DNA from: Aurantiacibacter sp. D1-12
GTDB lineage: Bacteria; Pseudomonadota; Alphaproteobacteria; Sphingomonadales; Sphingomonadaceae
Direction: 5' to 3'
NCBI RefSeq assembly: GCF_028858515.1
Contig: NZ_JAPJZJ010000002.1
Coordinates: 372,001 to 436,000 of the forward strand
DNA length: 64,000 bases
Position 1 is the first letter of the stretch; each line of letters begins with the position of its first letter. This document shows positions 55,308-63,701 of this stretch, piece after piece. The position numbers and the translations under genes are program-made. The notes beneath the pieces are model-generated. The model was not told the DNA's origin, searched no databases, and was given only the letters and a program-made list of their open reading frames with translations.

Positions 55308-55471
55308 GCTTTCTCCTGATTCCCCAACCATGCCGCAAAGCTGACGAAATTGACATCGTGATGATGCCGGGTGCGCGCAGTTTCCCGCAGAAATCCGCAG
55401 ACTTCATCATGCAACACGAAGTTGACACTTTGAGGTAACAGGGGGGTGGGGGCAGGAGATCGGCAGAACAT
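55304..55471 (-). CDS. Possible small protein coupled to the YffB-like gene
   Basis: A 55-codon minus-strand frame begins at ATG 55471, five bases after AGGTGG, and ends with a TGA that overlaps the next ATG (ATGA), the usual sign of coupling. The composition is protein-like, with a His-rich RTRHHHDV segment and two cysteines, but I recognise no family, and the start is not certain (an ATG 24 bases upstream is in frame). It occupies most of the 204-base gap between ruvC and the YffB-like gene. It may be a genuine small ORF or chance. Confidence 0.3.
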   Translation of the reverse strand: MFCRSPAPTPLLPQSVNFVLHDEVCGFLRETARTRHHHDVNFVSFAAWLGNQEKA

Positions 55472-55511
55472 GCAAACCACCTGGCCGAGCACCATTTCTG
55501 TAGGAAAGCCC

Positions 55512-55976
55512 TTAACCGATGTTCGCGTCGGTAATCGCCACCGCGAGCGCATCGGCAGCGTCGGCTCCAGCAATCTTCGCACCGGGCAACAGCACCTTGA
55601 GCATCGCCTGCACCTGCGCCTTGTCCGCCCCGCCGGTGCCGACCACCGCCTTCTTCACCAGCCGCGCCGCATGTTCGCGAACTTCGAGCCCTGAGCTGCC
55701 GCACGCCGCCAGCACTGCGCCACGCGCCTGCGCCAGCTTGATGGTCGACTGCGCATTCTTGTTGGCGAACACCTCTTCCGCCGCTGCACGGTCAGGAGCA
55801 TGCGCCGCGATCACCTCTGCAATGGCAGTGTGCAGTTGCGTCAGCCGCGCCGTGATGGGCGCTTTGGGGTCAGTCTTCACCTGCCCGTTTGCCACATGCG
55901 AAATGCGGCTGCCCTCGGCGCGGATCAGGCCCCAGCCGGTGCAGCTGAGCGAGGGATCGAGGCCGAGGATAAGCAT
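55512..55976 (-). CDS. ruvC: Holliday junction resolvase RuvC
   Basis: The 154-residue endonuclease cuts Holliday junctions with RuvAB. The N-terminal LGLDPSLSCTGWG (first acidic residue D7), the second acidic residue in AAAEEVF, the segment VVGTGGADKAQVQAM and the final ADAADALAVAI acidic pair are seen, giving all four metal-binding carboxylates of the family. It follows yebC by 12 bases on the same strand, the common yebC-ruvC order, though ruvA and ruvB are not here. Confidence 0.94.
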   Translation of the reverse strand: MLILGLDPSLSCTGWGLIRAEGSRISHVANGQVKTDPKAPITARLTQLHTAIAEVIAAHAPDRAAAEEVFANKNAQSTIKLAQARGAVLAACGSSGLEVREHAARLVKKAVVGTGGADKAQVQAMLKVLLPGAKIAGADAADALAVAITDANIG

Positions 55977-55988
55977 GCTTACCGGGCT

Positions 55989-56735
55989 TTAATCGCCCAG
56001 CTTCTCCATGATCTCGTCAGAAATCTCGTAATTGCCCCAGACTGTCTGGACGTCGTCATCATCGTCGAGCGCATCGACGAGCTTGAGGAGCACGCCGGCG
56101 TCCTTCTCGTTCATCTCGACAGTGATGTTGGGTTTCCATGCGAGCTTGACGTTCTCGGCCTCGCCCAGCGCCTTTTCCATATCGCCCGAAACCTGGTGCA
56201 GCGCGTCAGCTTCGGTCCAGATGGTGTGGCCATCTTTGCTGCTTTCAATATCATCGGCACCCGCTTCCATCGCCGCCATCAGGACGGTGTCCTCATCACC
56301 CGCGCTGGCCGGATATTCGATCAGACCGCGGCGCTCAAACCCGTGCTGCACGCTACCTTCGGTACCCATATTGCCGCCGTTCTTGGAGAACGCGGTGCGC
56401 ACGGCCGTGGCGGTGCGGTTGCGGTTGTCGGTCAGTGTTTCCACGATCAGAGCGACACCGCCCGGACCATAGCCTTCGTAGCGAACCTCCTCGTAGTTCT
56501 CGTCATCCCCGGCACTCGCCTTGTCGATCGCGCGCTGGATATTGTCCTTCGGCATTGACTGCGCCTTGGCAGTGTTCACAGCCAGGCGCAGGCGCGGGTT
56601 CATGTCAGGATCGGGCGCGCCCATCTTCGCCGCGACGGTGATTTCGCGCGAAAGCTTTGAAAACAAATTGGAACGCTTCTTGTCCTGCGCACCTTTGCGG
56701 TGCATAATGTTCTTGAATTTGGAATGGCCTGCCAT
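55989..56735 (-). CDS. yebC: YebC/PmpR-family transcriptional or translational regulator
   Basis: The 248-residue YebC/TACO1-family protein has [28 protein letters not shown] at the start, [35 protein letters not shown] and the acidic C-terminal [12 protein letters not shown]. YebC-type proteins act as transcription regulators or help ribosomes on polyproline stretches, depending on the member. Length is normal. It is the first gene of a pair with ruvC. Divergent CPBP gene 48 bases upstream. Confidence 0.95.
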   Translation of the reverse strand: MAGHSKFKNIMHRKGAQDKKRSNLFSKLSREITVAAKMGAPDPDMNPRLRLAVNTAKAQSMPKDNIQRAIDKASAGDDENYEEVRYEGYGPGGVALIVETLTDNRNRTATAVRTAFSKNGGNMGTEGSVQHGFERRGLIEYPASAGDEDTVLMAAMEAGADDIESSKDGHTIWTEADALHQVSGDMEKALGEAENVKLAWKPNITVEMNEKDAGVLLKLVDALDDDDDVQTVWGNYEISDEIMEKLGD

Positions 56736-56783
56736 AGGAAATGTCTTACTTGAAATGATGAGAGTTGGTGGGGCCTTACTCTG

Positions 56784-57527
56784 ATGCAGAAGCTTGAAGC
56801 AAGCGTAAGTGGCACATTGCCCCGGCTGGCCGCGCTTCCCGCAGATATCCTGCGCTTTGTTCGCCGTCCGGACTTGCCCGACAAGACTGCGGGATGGAGC
56901 AAGGTGACAGCGCTACTGCTGCTGGGCGTTATTGCCATCGATATCCTGCTTGATAACCTGATCCAGTCCGTGCTGCGGGCGCTGGATGGCAGGGTCATCA
57001 ACCTGCCGGAAATGTTCGAGAGCGACGTAACGACCGCGCAGCTGCTGCTGTCCTTCCTGGTGCTTGCCCCGCTGGTTGAAGAGGCGATGTTCCGTGGCTG
57101 GATGAGCGGGCGCAAGGCATCATTGCGCTTTGCCGCATGGGGGCTCGCGGCCTTGCTGCTTGCGCTCAGCGGAGAACTCGTCGTCACGCAGGAGTATTTA
57201 ACCCCGATTACCATTGCCGCATTCGGCCTAGCCGGCATCGGCTTCGGGCAATGGGTGCTGACTTACCGGCGCGATGCCGAAGTCCCGGGCTGGTTCCAGC
57301 GCCACTTCCACTGGCTGGTCTGGGCAAGTGCGATCGCCTTCGGGCTTTTCCACCTTGGCAACTATATGGGCGCATTCAGCCTCGGCCATGTGCTGATCGT
57401 GTCACCCGCGATCCTTGGCGGCCTGTTGCTCGCCTACACGCGCACACGCTTCGGCCTGCGCGCAGCCATTGCGCACCACGCGATATACAACGCTGTGTAT
57501 CTGGGTGTGACAGCTATAGGCAGCTGA
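56784..57527 (+). CDS. CPBP-family intramembrane protease
   Basis: The 247-residue protein has about six to eight hydrophobic segments and the CPBP (Abi) signature: motif 1 EEAMFRGW (Glu-Glu and Arg), motif 2 [11 protein letters not shown] (His), and motif 3 [11 protein letters not shown] (His and Asn). Members are related to Rce1 and may cut prenylated or other membrane substrates; bacterial roles are mostly unknown. It has no linked bacteriocin or immunity gene here. The ATG at 56784 is near GGTGGGG. It is convergent with the GapR gene, with nine bases between the stops. Confidence 0.85.
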   Translation: MQKLEASVSGTLPRLAALPADILRFVRRPDLPDKTAGWSKVTALLLLGVIAIDILLDNLIQSVLRALDGRVINLPEMFESDVTTAQLLLSFLVLAPLVEEAMFRGWMSGRKASLRFAAWGLAALLLALSGELVVTQEYLTPITIAAFGLAGIGFGQWVLTYRRDAEVPGWFQRHFHWLVWASAIAFGLFHLGNYMGAFSLGHVLIVSPAILGGLLLAYTRTRFGLRAAIAHHAIYNAVYLGVTAIGS

Positions 57528-57536
57528 CCTGCGGGA

Positions 57537-57773
57537 TCACCCCATGCCGAGCGCAGCCTTGTAGGTGTCCAGAATCATTTCCATTTCGCTGCGGTCATTG
57601 GTGTCCATCTTCCGCAGGCGCACGATCTGGCGCATGATCTTCACGTCATAACCCACAGCCTTCGCTTCTGCGTAGACATCGCGGATATCGTCGGCGATGC
57701 CCTTCTTTTCTTCTTCGAGCCGTTCGATACGTTCGATGAGAAGGCGCAGGCGATCATCGGTGGCTTCGGCCAT
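57537..57773 (-). CDS. gapR: GapR-family nucleoid-associated protein (DUF2312)
   Basis: The 78-residue protein has a long N-terminal coiled coil ([37 protein letters not shown]) and the family segment [13 protein letters not shown] followed by [14 protein letters not shown]. GapR of Caulobacter clamps overtwisted DNA ahead of the replication fork. Length is slightly under the family's roughly 90 residues. It is a standard alphaproteobacterial gene. The start at 57773 has an upstream purine-rich stretch. Confidence 0.92.
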   Translation of the reverse strand: MAEATDDRLRLLIERIERLEEEKKGIADDIRDVYAEAKAVGYDVKIMRQIVRLRKMDTNDRSEMEMILDTYKAALGMG

Positions 57774-57879
57774 GTGGGGTAACTCCGGTTGGAATGAGAA
57801 TCAGTTGCTGCGCTGGTTAGCCGCGCACCTTCACAGCGTGAAGACCTCAATCCACAAATAGGCGATAGCGTGGAAAACT

Positions 57880-58197
57880 TCAGCGCAAATCGGCCGCATT
57901 CTTCGCAATGCTCGCCTGCATCCGGTCGAGCTGTTCCTGCGTCGCCTCGCTTTGCCGTGTTGTTTTCCATTCTTCCATCGGCATACCGTGGATGAGTTCG
58001 CGCGCAGCCGCTTTGTCGCCTTCGAAGCCGGCATCGCGGATCCAGTCGGCGAGGCAATTTCTGCAGAAGCCAGACAATCCCATCAGATCGATATTCTGTG
58101 CATCGTGGCGATGCTGCAAATGCCGCACCAGCCGGCGAAAAGCGGCAGCCGCCACATTATCCGGAAGTGCATCAAGCGGGTCGTTCTGGTCATGCAT
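57880..58197 (-). CDS. DUF1244 family protein
   Basis: The 105-residue protein has the compact DUF1244 pattern: AAAFRRLVRHLQHRHDAQNIDLMGLSGFCRNCLADWIRDA, where a CX2C pair (FCRNC) could bind zinc, and a C-terminal helical tail rich in Gln and Glu. The family is common in proteobacteria; its function is not known to me. It lies 106 bases from gapR on the same strand and is divergent from pyruvate kinase. Confidence 0.88.
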   Translation of the reverse strand: MHDQNDPLDALPDNVAAAAFRRLVRHLQHRHDAQNIDLMGLSGFCRNCLADWIRDAGFEGDKAAARELIHGMPMEEWKTTRQSEATQEQLDRMQASIAKNAADLR

Positions 58198-58257
58198 ACC
58201 AATGCCTCTCTCAAAGTGCTCTTGTCTTGTAACAATAGCCTGTCATAGGCTCAGCCC

Positions 58258-59733
58258 ATGGCAAACGAAACACGTGCAAAAATCGACCCACGCGGCCGCA
58301 AGGTCAAAATCCTCGCCACTACCGGCCCGTCTACCGCAGACCCTGATGTGTTGCGCCGCCTGTTCAAGGCCGGCGCCGACGCCTTCCGCGTCAATATGAG
58401 CCACGGCGAGCACGAAATTCACGCCAAGACCATTGCCAATATCCGCGCTCTGGAAAAGGAATTCCACCGCCCCATCGCGATCCTCGCTGACCTTCAGGGG
58501 CCGAAGCTGCGTGTGGGCCAGTTTGCGGATGGCCGTGCCACCATTTCGCACGGTGCGACCTTCACATTCGACCGCTCGAGCGAACCGGGTGACGAAAACC
58601 GCGTCGAACTGCCGCACCCGGAAATCTTCGAAGTGATCGAGGAAGGTCAGCGCCTGCTCGTCAACGATGGCAAAATGCGCTTCCGCGTCAAATCGGTTTC
58701 CGACGATGCGATTGTCTGTAAGGCCGAAGTCGGCGGCGTGATTTCGGACCGCAAGGGCGTGAATGTGCCCGATGCCGAAATTCCCATTCCGGCGCTGACC
58801 GAGAAAGACCGCAAGGACCTTGCCTTCGCGATGGAACAGGGCGCGGACTGGATCGGTCTCTCCTTTGTGCAGCGCCCTGATGACCTGATCGAAGCGCGCA
58901 AGCTGATGGGCAGCAAAGGCGCACTGTGCGCCAAGATCGAAAAGCCCTCCGCCGTGCGCCGTCTCGACGAGATTATTGAGCAGGCCGATGGCATCATGGT
59001 GGCGCGCGGCGATCTGGGCGTGGAGCTCAATCCCGAAGAAGTCCCGCCGCTGCAGAAGAAAATCGTCAATGCGACCCGCCTCACCGGCAAGCCGGTGATC
59101 GTGGCAACGCAGATGCTCGAAAGCATGATCGAAAGCCCCGCCCCGACCCGCGCTGAAGTCTCCGACGTCGCTAACGCGGTCTACGACGGAGCCGACGCGG
59201 TCATGCTCTCCGCCGAAACCGCAGCAGGCGACTGGCCCGAAGAAGCAGTGCTGATGATGGCCAGCATTGCGCGACAGGTAGAGGCCGACGAACTCTACAA
59301 GGACCGTGTCCGTATGCTCGACACGCCGCCCGATCCGACCACGGCAGACGCAATGGCGCACGCCTGCATGACCATCGCCGACACGGTGGATATCGGCGCG
59401 ATTGGCGTCTTCACATCGTCGGGCAGCAGCGCGCGCCGTGTTTCGCGTGAACGCCCTGCCGTGCCCGTGATGGTGCTGACACCCAGCATGGCGGTCGCCC
59501 GCCGTGTTGCCCTGTTGTGGGGCGCGCATCCGGTGGCGACCAAGGATATCGGCAGCTTTGAAGAGATGGTTGCCAAGGGTAAGCGCATGGCGCTGCGCCA
59601 CGGCTTTGGCACCTCCGGCTCACGCCTTGCTGTGATGGCGGGCGTACCTTTCGGCCAGTCTGGCGCGACAAACCTTGTCCACGTCGTGACCGTGAAGGGT
59701 GACGAGCTGGAAGGCTATTCCGGAGAGGGTTGA
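58258..59733 (+). CDS. pyk: Pyruvate kinase
   Basis: The 491-residue glycolytic enzyme converts phosphoenolpyruvate and ADP to pyruvate and ATP. Family sequences: VKILATTGPSTADPDVLRRLFKAGADAFRVNMSHG, the active-site IEKPSAVRRLDEIIEQADGIMVARGDLGVEL, and QMLESMIESPAPTRAEVSDVANAVYDGADAVMLSAETAAGDWP. Length matches the bacterial type. The start has only a weak site (AGGCTCAGCCC). Its last 19 bases overlap the convergent hypothetical gene. Confidence 0.95.
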   Translation: MANETRAKIDPRGRKVKILATTGPSTADPDVLRRLFKAGADAFRVNMSHGEHEIHAKTIANIRALEKEFHRPIAILADLQGPKLRVGQFADGRATISHGATFTFDRSSEPGDENRVELPHPEIFEVIEEGQRLLVNDGKMRFRVKSVSDDAIVCKAEVGGVISDRKGVNVPDAEIPIPALTEKDRKDLAFAMEQGADWIGLSFVQRPDDLIEARKLMGSKGALCAKIEKPSAVRRLDEIIEQADGIMVARGDLGVELNPEEVPPLQKKIVNATRLTGKPVIVATQMLESMIESPAPTRAEVSDVANAVYDGADAVMLSAETAAGDWPEEAVLMMASIARQVEADELYKDRVRMLDTPPDPTTADAMAHACMTIADTVDIGAIGVFTSSGSSARRVSRERPAVPVMVLTPSMAVARRVALLWGAHPVATKDIGSFEEMVAKGKRMALRHGFGTSGSRLAVMAGVPFGQSGATNLVHVVTVKGDELEGYSGEG

Positions 59734-60278
59734 GCTTCCACGGGTTGATCCTCCTCGCCGTGTTGCGGCGCGTCCTCGGACCAGCATTCTTCCAGCGTCG
59801 CCAGGCTTCCCTCAACCCAGTTGGCAAGCGGGGTGTCGACGTTCGAGGTAAAATAGAGCTCGTGACCGCCATAACTGTCGTAATGCGCGCTTGACCGAAG
59901 GCTGTATTCGACACCGTCCATCGACAGGATGATCGACCCATCGGGACGCACGGGAATACCCGGCACCAGCACCCGTGGCGGAGCGATCTGGGTCGAGGCG
60001 ACAACAGCATCGCGCGCAGCGGGGCAACGCTGCGTGTCCGTCCAGAGGATATCCCCCTCACCATCGCGCTCCACGATCTTGCGGAACCAGAATTGCAGCC
60101 GCCCTTCCCCGCGCAGCACACCCACCTCAACCGACACATCATCCCCCACCTGCGAAGGCGAACGGGTGAAAGTCATGAATGGAACGAAGTCGCGCGGAAC
60201 AAAGTCCTGCGCGGCCATCAGGGCAGCGAGCGAAGTGAGAGCGACCAGCATGACGCAGGAGAATACAGCACCCTGCAA
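59715..60278 (-). CDS. Secreted hypothetical protein
   Basis: The product (187 residues from the TTG at 60278; 178 from an ATG at 60251) has a hydrophobic N-terminus ending around AAQDF, consistent with export, and a mainly beta C-terminal part with SIILSMDGVEYSLRSSAHYDSYGG. The tail is rich in Glu, Pro and Gln. I do not recognise the family. Neither start has a good ribosome site. It overlaps the pyruvate kinase 3' end in a convergent arrangement and is divergent from the phosphatase-like gene. Confidence 0.6.
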   Translation of the reverse strand: MQGAVFSCVMLVALTSLAALMAAQDFVPRDFVPFMTFTRSPSQVGDDVSVEVGVLRGEGRLQFWFRKIVERDGEGDILWTDTQRCPAARDAVVASTQIAPPRVLVPGIPVRPDGSIILSMDGVEYSLRSSAHYDSYGGHELYFTSNVDTPLANWVEGSLATLEECWSEDAPQHGEEDQPVEAQPSPE

Positions 60279-60408
60279 GGAGTGGCCATAGTGCGCCGGC
60301 AGGCTCGCCCGAAACCGCCGGAATACGTTGCGGGTTGGCAGTCAAATTTGGCCAATCTTAACCCTCGGCTTGGACCTCATGTTAAGCGCACCGGCGTATC
60401 ATGCCCAT

Positions 60409-60900
60409 ATGGAAGCGCGTGATCCTTGCAACATCTATACCTGGCAAAGGTTGAGTGACGTCGTCACTACATCCGGGCGTTTGCGCGAATCGAACATCGA
60501 AGATCTGGCCCAGTTGGGGGTCCGCCATGTGATCGACCTTGCTCCGATTGAGCATGAGGGCGCGCTTCCCAACGAGGGGGCCCTCCTTGCCGATCTTGGC
60601 ATTGAGCACACGCAGATCACGGTTCCGTTCAACCAGCCCGAAGAAGAGCACTATCACGCATTTGTAGAGGCCTACGAAAAGGGGCCGATCCCAGTGCACG
60701 TTCACTGCATCTACAACTACCGCGTTTCCGCATTCTTCTTTCGCTATCATATCGAGCGTGGGATGTCTGAGCGCGAAGCCCGCGCGATCATGAATCCACA
60801 CTGGACTCCGGATGCGAGTGATCATCCCGCGGCACGGCCGTGGAAAGAGTTCATCAACGCGGTGCTGGCACGGCACCGGCAACAGCAAAAAAGCGCGTAG
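60409..60900 (+). CDS. Protein tyrosine phosphatase-like protein (CX4R loop)
   Basis: The 163-residue protein matches the bacterial tyrosine-phosphatase-like (DUF442-type) family: IYTWQRLSDVVTTSGRLRESNIEDLAQLGVRHVIDLAPIEHEG, then PVHVHCIYNYRVSAFFFRYH. The catalytic loop reads C-IYNY-R, four residues between Cys and Arg, not the canonical five, which is usual for this family but may change activity. The ATG at 60409 was chosen because the family starts near MEARDPCNIY; an upstream ATG at 60328 gives a 190-residue form, and neither has a strong ribosome site. The substrate is unknown. Confidence 0.75.
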   Translation: MEARDPCNIYTWQRLSDVVTTSGRLRESNIEDLAQLGVRHVIDLAPIEHEGALPNEGALLADLGIEHTQITVPFNQPEEEHYHAFVEAYEKGPIPVHVHCIYNYRVSAFFFRYHIERGMSEREARAIMNPHWTPDASDHPAARPWKEFINAVLARHRQQQKSA

Positions 60901-60959
60901 CCCGACAACGCGGCCAAGGGCCGGTTCCCGTACATTTACGATCTATCTCTAGAGAAAAA

Positions 60960-61034
60960 TGGAGCGGGCGAGGCGATTCGAACGCCCGACCCCAACCTTG
61001 GCAAGGTTGTGCTCTACCCCTGAGCTACGCCCGC
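60960..61034 (-). tRNA. tRNA-Gly (anticodon GCC)
   Basis: On the minus strand, 75 bases form a cloverleaf with acceptor GCGGGCG/CGCCCGC, a D-arm GTAGCTCAGGGGTAGAGC, an anticodon stem CAACC/GGTTG around TTGCCAA (anticodon GCC, reading GGC/GGT), and a T-arm GGGCGTTCGAATCGCCT. The discriminator base is T and CCA is encoded. Confidence 0.97.
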
Positions 61035-61228
61035 TCACTGGCGCTCATCCAGAAGTGCTTCTGAATGGGGAGCGGCGCGGTTAGCACCAGCTTTCAGGCC
61101 CTGCAAGAGGGAATCGTGCGCTTTTTTGAAAGATACTGCGCAGCGCCCTATCGCCCCTTCACAAAGCGCACAGAAACGCCACATTGCATGCCTACCGCCA
61201 GCAACCGGATTTCGCAGGAGCATACACC

Positions 61229-62179
61229 TTGGCCAGCATGGGATTGAATATCGACGAACAGAAAGCCGTCGACCGTTTTCGTAAGCAGGTTGTCGAGCCG
61301 AGCCAGACCAAGCTGGTGATCGTCGATTTCTGGGCCGAATGGTGCGGCCCGTGCAAGGCGCTCGCCCCGATTCTGGAAAAGGTCGCCGCCGACTATGCCG
61401 ACAAGGGCGTGGTGCTGGCCAAGATTGACGTCGACAGCGAGAAATTCATCGCCGCGCAGTTCCAGGTGCAGTCGATCCCCACGGTCTATGCCATGTTCCA
61501 GGGCCAGCCGGTGGCAGACCTCACCCCGATGCGCAGCGAATCGCAACTGAAGACCGCTCTTGATGAGCTGCTGAAGCAGCTGCCGATCCAGGCAGGCGCT
61601 GGTAAAGGCGGAGAAGCCGACCAGATGGCGCAGATGGAAGCGCAGGTCGCGCAGATGGTGGAAGCGGGCGAGGCAATGCTCGCGGCGGATGAGAACGACA
61701 AGGCGCTCGAACTGTTTACCCAGCTCGCGACGCAGGCCCCTCCCCCAATCGCGCAAAAGCCCGAGGTCCAGTCAGGCTATATCCGTGCGCTGGTTGCCAA
61801 TGATCAGACCGATGCTGCGAAGGCCGCTCATGATGCTCTGCCCGAGGAAGTGCAGAACGAAGCGGCGGTGAAAGCTGCCCATTCGGCTATCGAACTTGCC
61901 GGCCAGCAGGTTGATGACAGCGAGTTGCAGGCCCTGCGCGCCGCCGCAGCAGAGCGCCCCGCAGACACCGAAGCGCAACTCGCCTTTGCCGAAGCAGCCT
62001 TTGCCGCGGGCGAGCGGGACGAAGCTGCTGAAGTGCTGCTCCGCTCCATCGAAGGAGGCGGCGAGGAAGGCAGCGAGGGGGCCAAGGCCAAGTTGCTGCA
62101 GATTTTCGAAGCGGTCGGCCTTGAAGACCCGTGGGTTTCCGCGCAGCGCCGCAAGCTCAGCATCATCCTGTTTGGATGA
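61229..62179 (+). CDS. CnoX/YbbN-like thioredoxin-TPR chaperone
   Basis: The 316-residue protein combines a thioredoxin domain (about 28-130, with the active site WCGPC at 38-42) with a C-terminal TPR-like helical region (about 150-310), the architecture of YbbN/CnoX, a holdase that can keep a catalytically intact or degenerate redox site and work with GroEL. The TTG at 61229 is eight bases from AGGAG and was chosen over the ATG nine bases later. The stop overlaps the start of the Lon-domain gene (ATGA), so they are coupled. Confidence 0.85.
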   Translation: MASMGLNIDEQKAVDRFRKQVVEPSQTKLVIVDFWAEWCGPCKALAPILEKVAADYADKGVVLAKIDVDSEKFIAAQFQVQSIPTVYAMFQGQPVADLTPMRSESQLKTALDELLKQLPIQAGAGKGGEADQMAQMEAQVAQMVEAGEAMLAADENDKALELFTQLATQAPPPIAQKPEVQSGYIRALVANDQTDAAKAAHDALPEEVQNEAAVKAAHSAIELAGQQVDDSELQALRAAAAERPADTEAQLAFAEAAFAAGERDEAAEVLLRSIEGGGEEGSEGAKAKLLQIFEAVGLEDPWVSAQRRKLSIILFG

Positions 62180-62787
62180 GCACGCGGCTTTCCATCTTTC
62201 CCCTGACCGGTGCGATCCTGTTCCCGGGATTGCAATTGCCGCTGCATATCTTCGAGCCACGGTACCGCGCGATGGTGGGCGATGCACTGGCGCGAGATCG
62301 CCGCATCGGCATGATCCAGCCGACAGAGCCGACCGAGGACGCCCCGCTCTATCAGATCGGCTGCGTCGGCAAGATCGAGGATGTCGAGACGAGCGAAGAC
62401 GGGCGCTATAACATCGTGCTGACTGGCGAGAGCCGTTTCCGCATAACTCGCGAACTCGACGTCACGACCCCCTTCCGCCAGGTCGAGGCCGAACTGATCA
62501 AGGAAGAGGACGAGGAATTCCTGTCGCTCGGCGAGCGCGCGAGCGTAGAATACGAAGCGCGGAAATTTGCTGACAGTCAGGGCTATGCCATCGACTGGGA
62601 CTCGGTTGCCAAGCTGGACGATGTGACGCTGATCAACGGCGTATCCCAGATCGCCCCGTTCGATGCCGCCGCCAAGCAGGGTTTGCTGGAGGCAAAGAAC
62701 CTGCGCGAGCGGTGTGATCTGCTCGTCAGCCTGCTGGAGTTTTTCGGCAAGGGCGATCCCGACGAGGGGACCGTGACTCTTCAGTAG
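62176..62787 (+). CDS. Lon N-terminal (substrate-binding) domain protein
   Basis: The 203-residue protein consists of the LAN/LON substrate-binding fold alone (LSIFPLTGAILFPGLQLPLHIFEPRYRAMVGDAL at the start, then IGMIQP, GCVGKIEDVETSEDGRYNIVLTGESRFRITREL) without ATPase or protease domain. The family is usual next to a thioredoxin-like gene in alphaproteobacteria and its role is uncertain. The ATG at 62176 overlaps the thioredoxin stop; an upstream ATG is inside the previous gene. Confidence 0.88.
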   Translation: MSTRLSIFPLTGAILFPGLQLPLHIFEPRYRAMVGDALARDRRIGMIQPTEPTEDAPLYQIGCVGKIEDVETSEDGRYNIVLTGESRFRITRELDVTTPFRQVEAELIKEEDEEFLSLGERASVEYEARKFADSQGYAIDWDSVAKLDDVTLINGVSQIAPFDAAAKQGLLEAKNLRERCDLLVSLLEFFGKGDPDEGTVTLQ

Positions 62788-63065
62788 TTAGGCTCGCCCG
62801 TCCGGGCGAGCATCCTCGGCGCTGTTCGCTCCGCTACGCTGCGCGGCACCTGCGGTCGCGCAGTCGCGCTCTGTCGGTCGCTAGTCGCGTCCGATTTCAG
62901 CGATACCTAATTACCGTGTCGCGAAGCTCGCTCGGCGACGAGCCGAGGGCAAAGGCGACTGCCCGCCCGCAGCGGGCGCAGGTTGTCCTCCCTGCGGTCG
63001 TTCAGCTTCGCTTCGCCTGCGCGTCTAGCGAGGACGAACCCGCGGAGGCGGGTTCATGAGACAAA
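62788..63065. other. Hairpin-dense non-coding spacer (278 bases)
   Basis: This spacer between convergent genes holds no plausible ORF. Visible stems include 62792-62811 (GCTCGCCC/GGGCGAGC), a CTCGGC/GCCGAG hairpin near 62930-62945, a short CCCGC/GCGGG stem near 62968-62978, and 63036-63055 (GAACCCGC/GCGGGTTC). No T-tract follows any of them. It could be a transcription-stopping or RNA-processing region, or a degenerate repeat element. Confidence 0.5.
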
Positions 63066-63698
63066 TCAAATACCAAAACTCCCCCGCAGGCCGTCGATCA
63101 CATACTGCGCTGCCAAGGCCGCCAGCAGCACGCCAAGCAACCGTGTAATCACCGCCTCTACCCTGTCGCCCAGCAGGCGGATCAGCGGACCGGCAGCGAT
63201 CAGGGCAAGCATGGTAATGAAGAGTACGCTAACAAGCGCGCCAAGCACAACCAGTGTCTCCTCCACTCCATCCGCCTCGTTCTGCAGCAGCATGATTGCG
63301 GCAATCGCGCCGGGACCTGCAAGCATGGGCATCGCCATCGGGAAAACAGAGACATCTTCCACTTCGGTCGCGGCGACCTTCTCGGCACGTTCTTCGCGGC
63401 GCTGGGTGCGCTTTTCGAACACCATTTCCCACGCGATCCAGAACAGCATCAGCCCGCCTGCAATGCGGAAGGCATCGAGCTCGATATGCAGCGCGCCAAG
63501 CAGGTCCTGCCCGAACAGCGCGAAGACCAGCAGGATGATGAAAGCGATAATGCTCGCGCGGATCGCCATATTGCGCGCCTGCGCATTGCTGGCCGCCTTG
63601 GTGAGGCCGGCGTAGATCGGCGCACAGCCGGGAGGGTCAATCACCACGAACAGGGTGATGAAGGCGGACAAGAACAATTCGGTCATAGCTTCTGTCAT
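63066..63698 (-). CDS. MarC-family inner-membrane protein
   Basis: The 210-residue protein has about six membrane helices (for example LSAFITLFVVIDPPGCAPIYAGLT, IIAFIILLVFALFG, GLMLFWIAWEMVF, MAMPMLAGPGAIAAIMLL) and the family DPPG turn in the first helical pair. MarC proteins were once tied to multiple antibiotic resistance in E. coli, but their function is unknown. The ATG at 63698 is near GGAGCAGTAAGCC. It starts three bases after the stop of the truncated upstream gene, so they may share a transcript. Confidence 0.85.
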   Translation of the reverse strand: MTEAMTELFLSAFITLFVVIDPPGCAPIYAGLTKAASNAQARNMAIRASIIAFIILLVFALFGQDLLGALHIELDAFRIAGGLMLFWIAWEMVFEKRTQRREERAEKVAATEVEDVSVFPMAMPMLAGPGAIAAIMLLQNEADGVEETLVVLGALVSVLFITMLALIAAGPLIRLLGDRVEAVITRLLGVLLAALAAQYVIDGLRGSFGI

Positions 63699-63701
63699 GG
63701 C

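Noticed and set aside
58243-59601. 452-codon minus-strand frame opposite pyruvate kinase
   Set aside because: Antisense of a conserved glycolytic gene; His/Arg-rich with no motif.
61104-61126. CCCT/AGGG hairpin near a TTTTTT run upstream of the thioredoxin gene
   Set aside because: The stem has four pairs and the T-run is 12 bases away; no gene ends just upstream on the plus strand.
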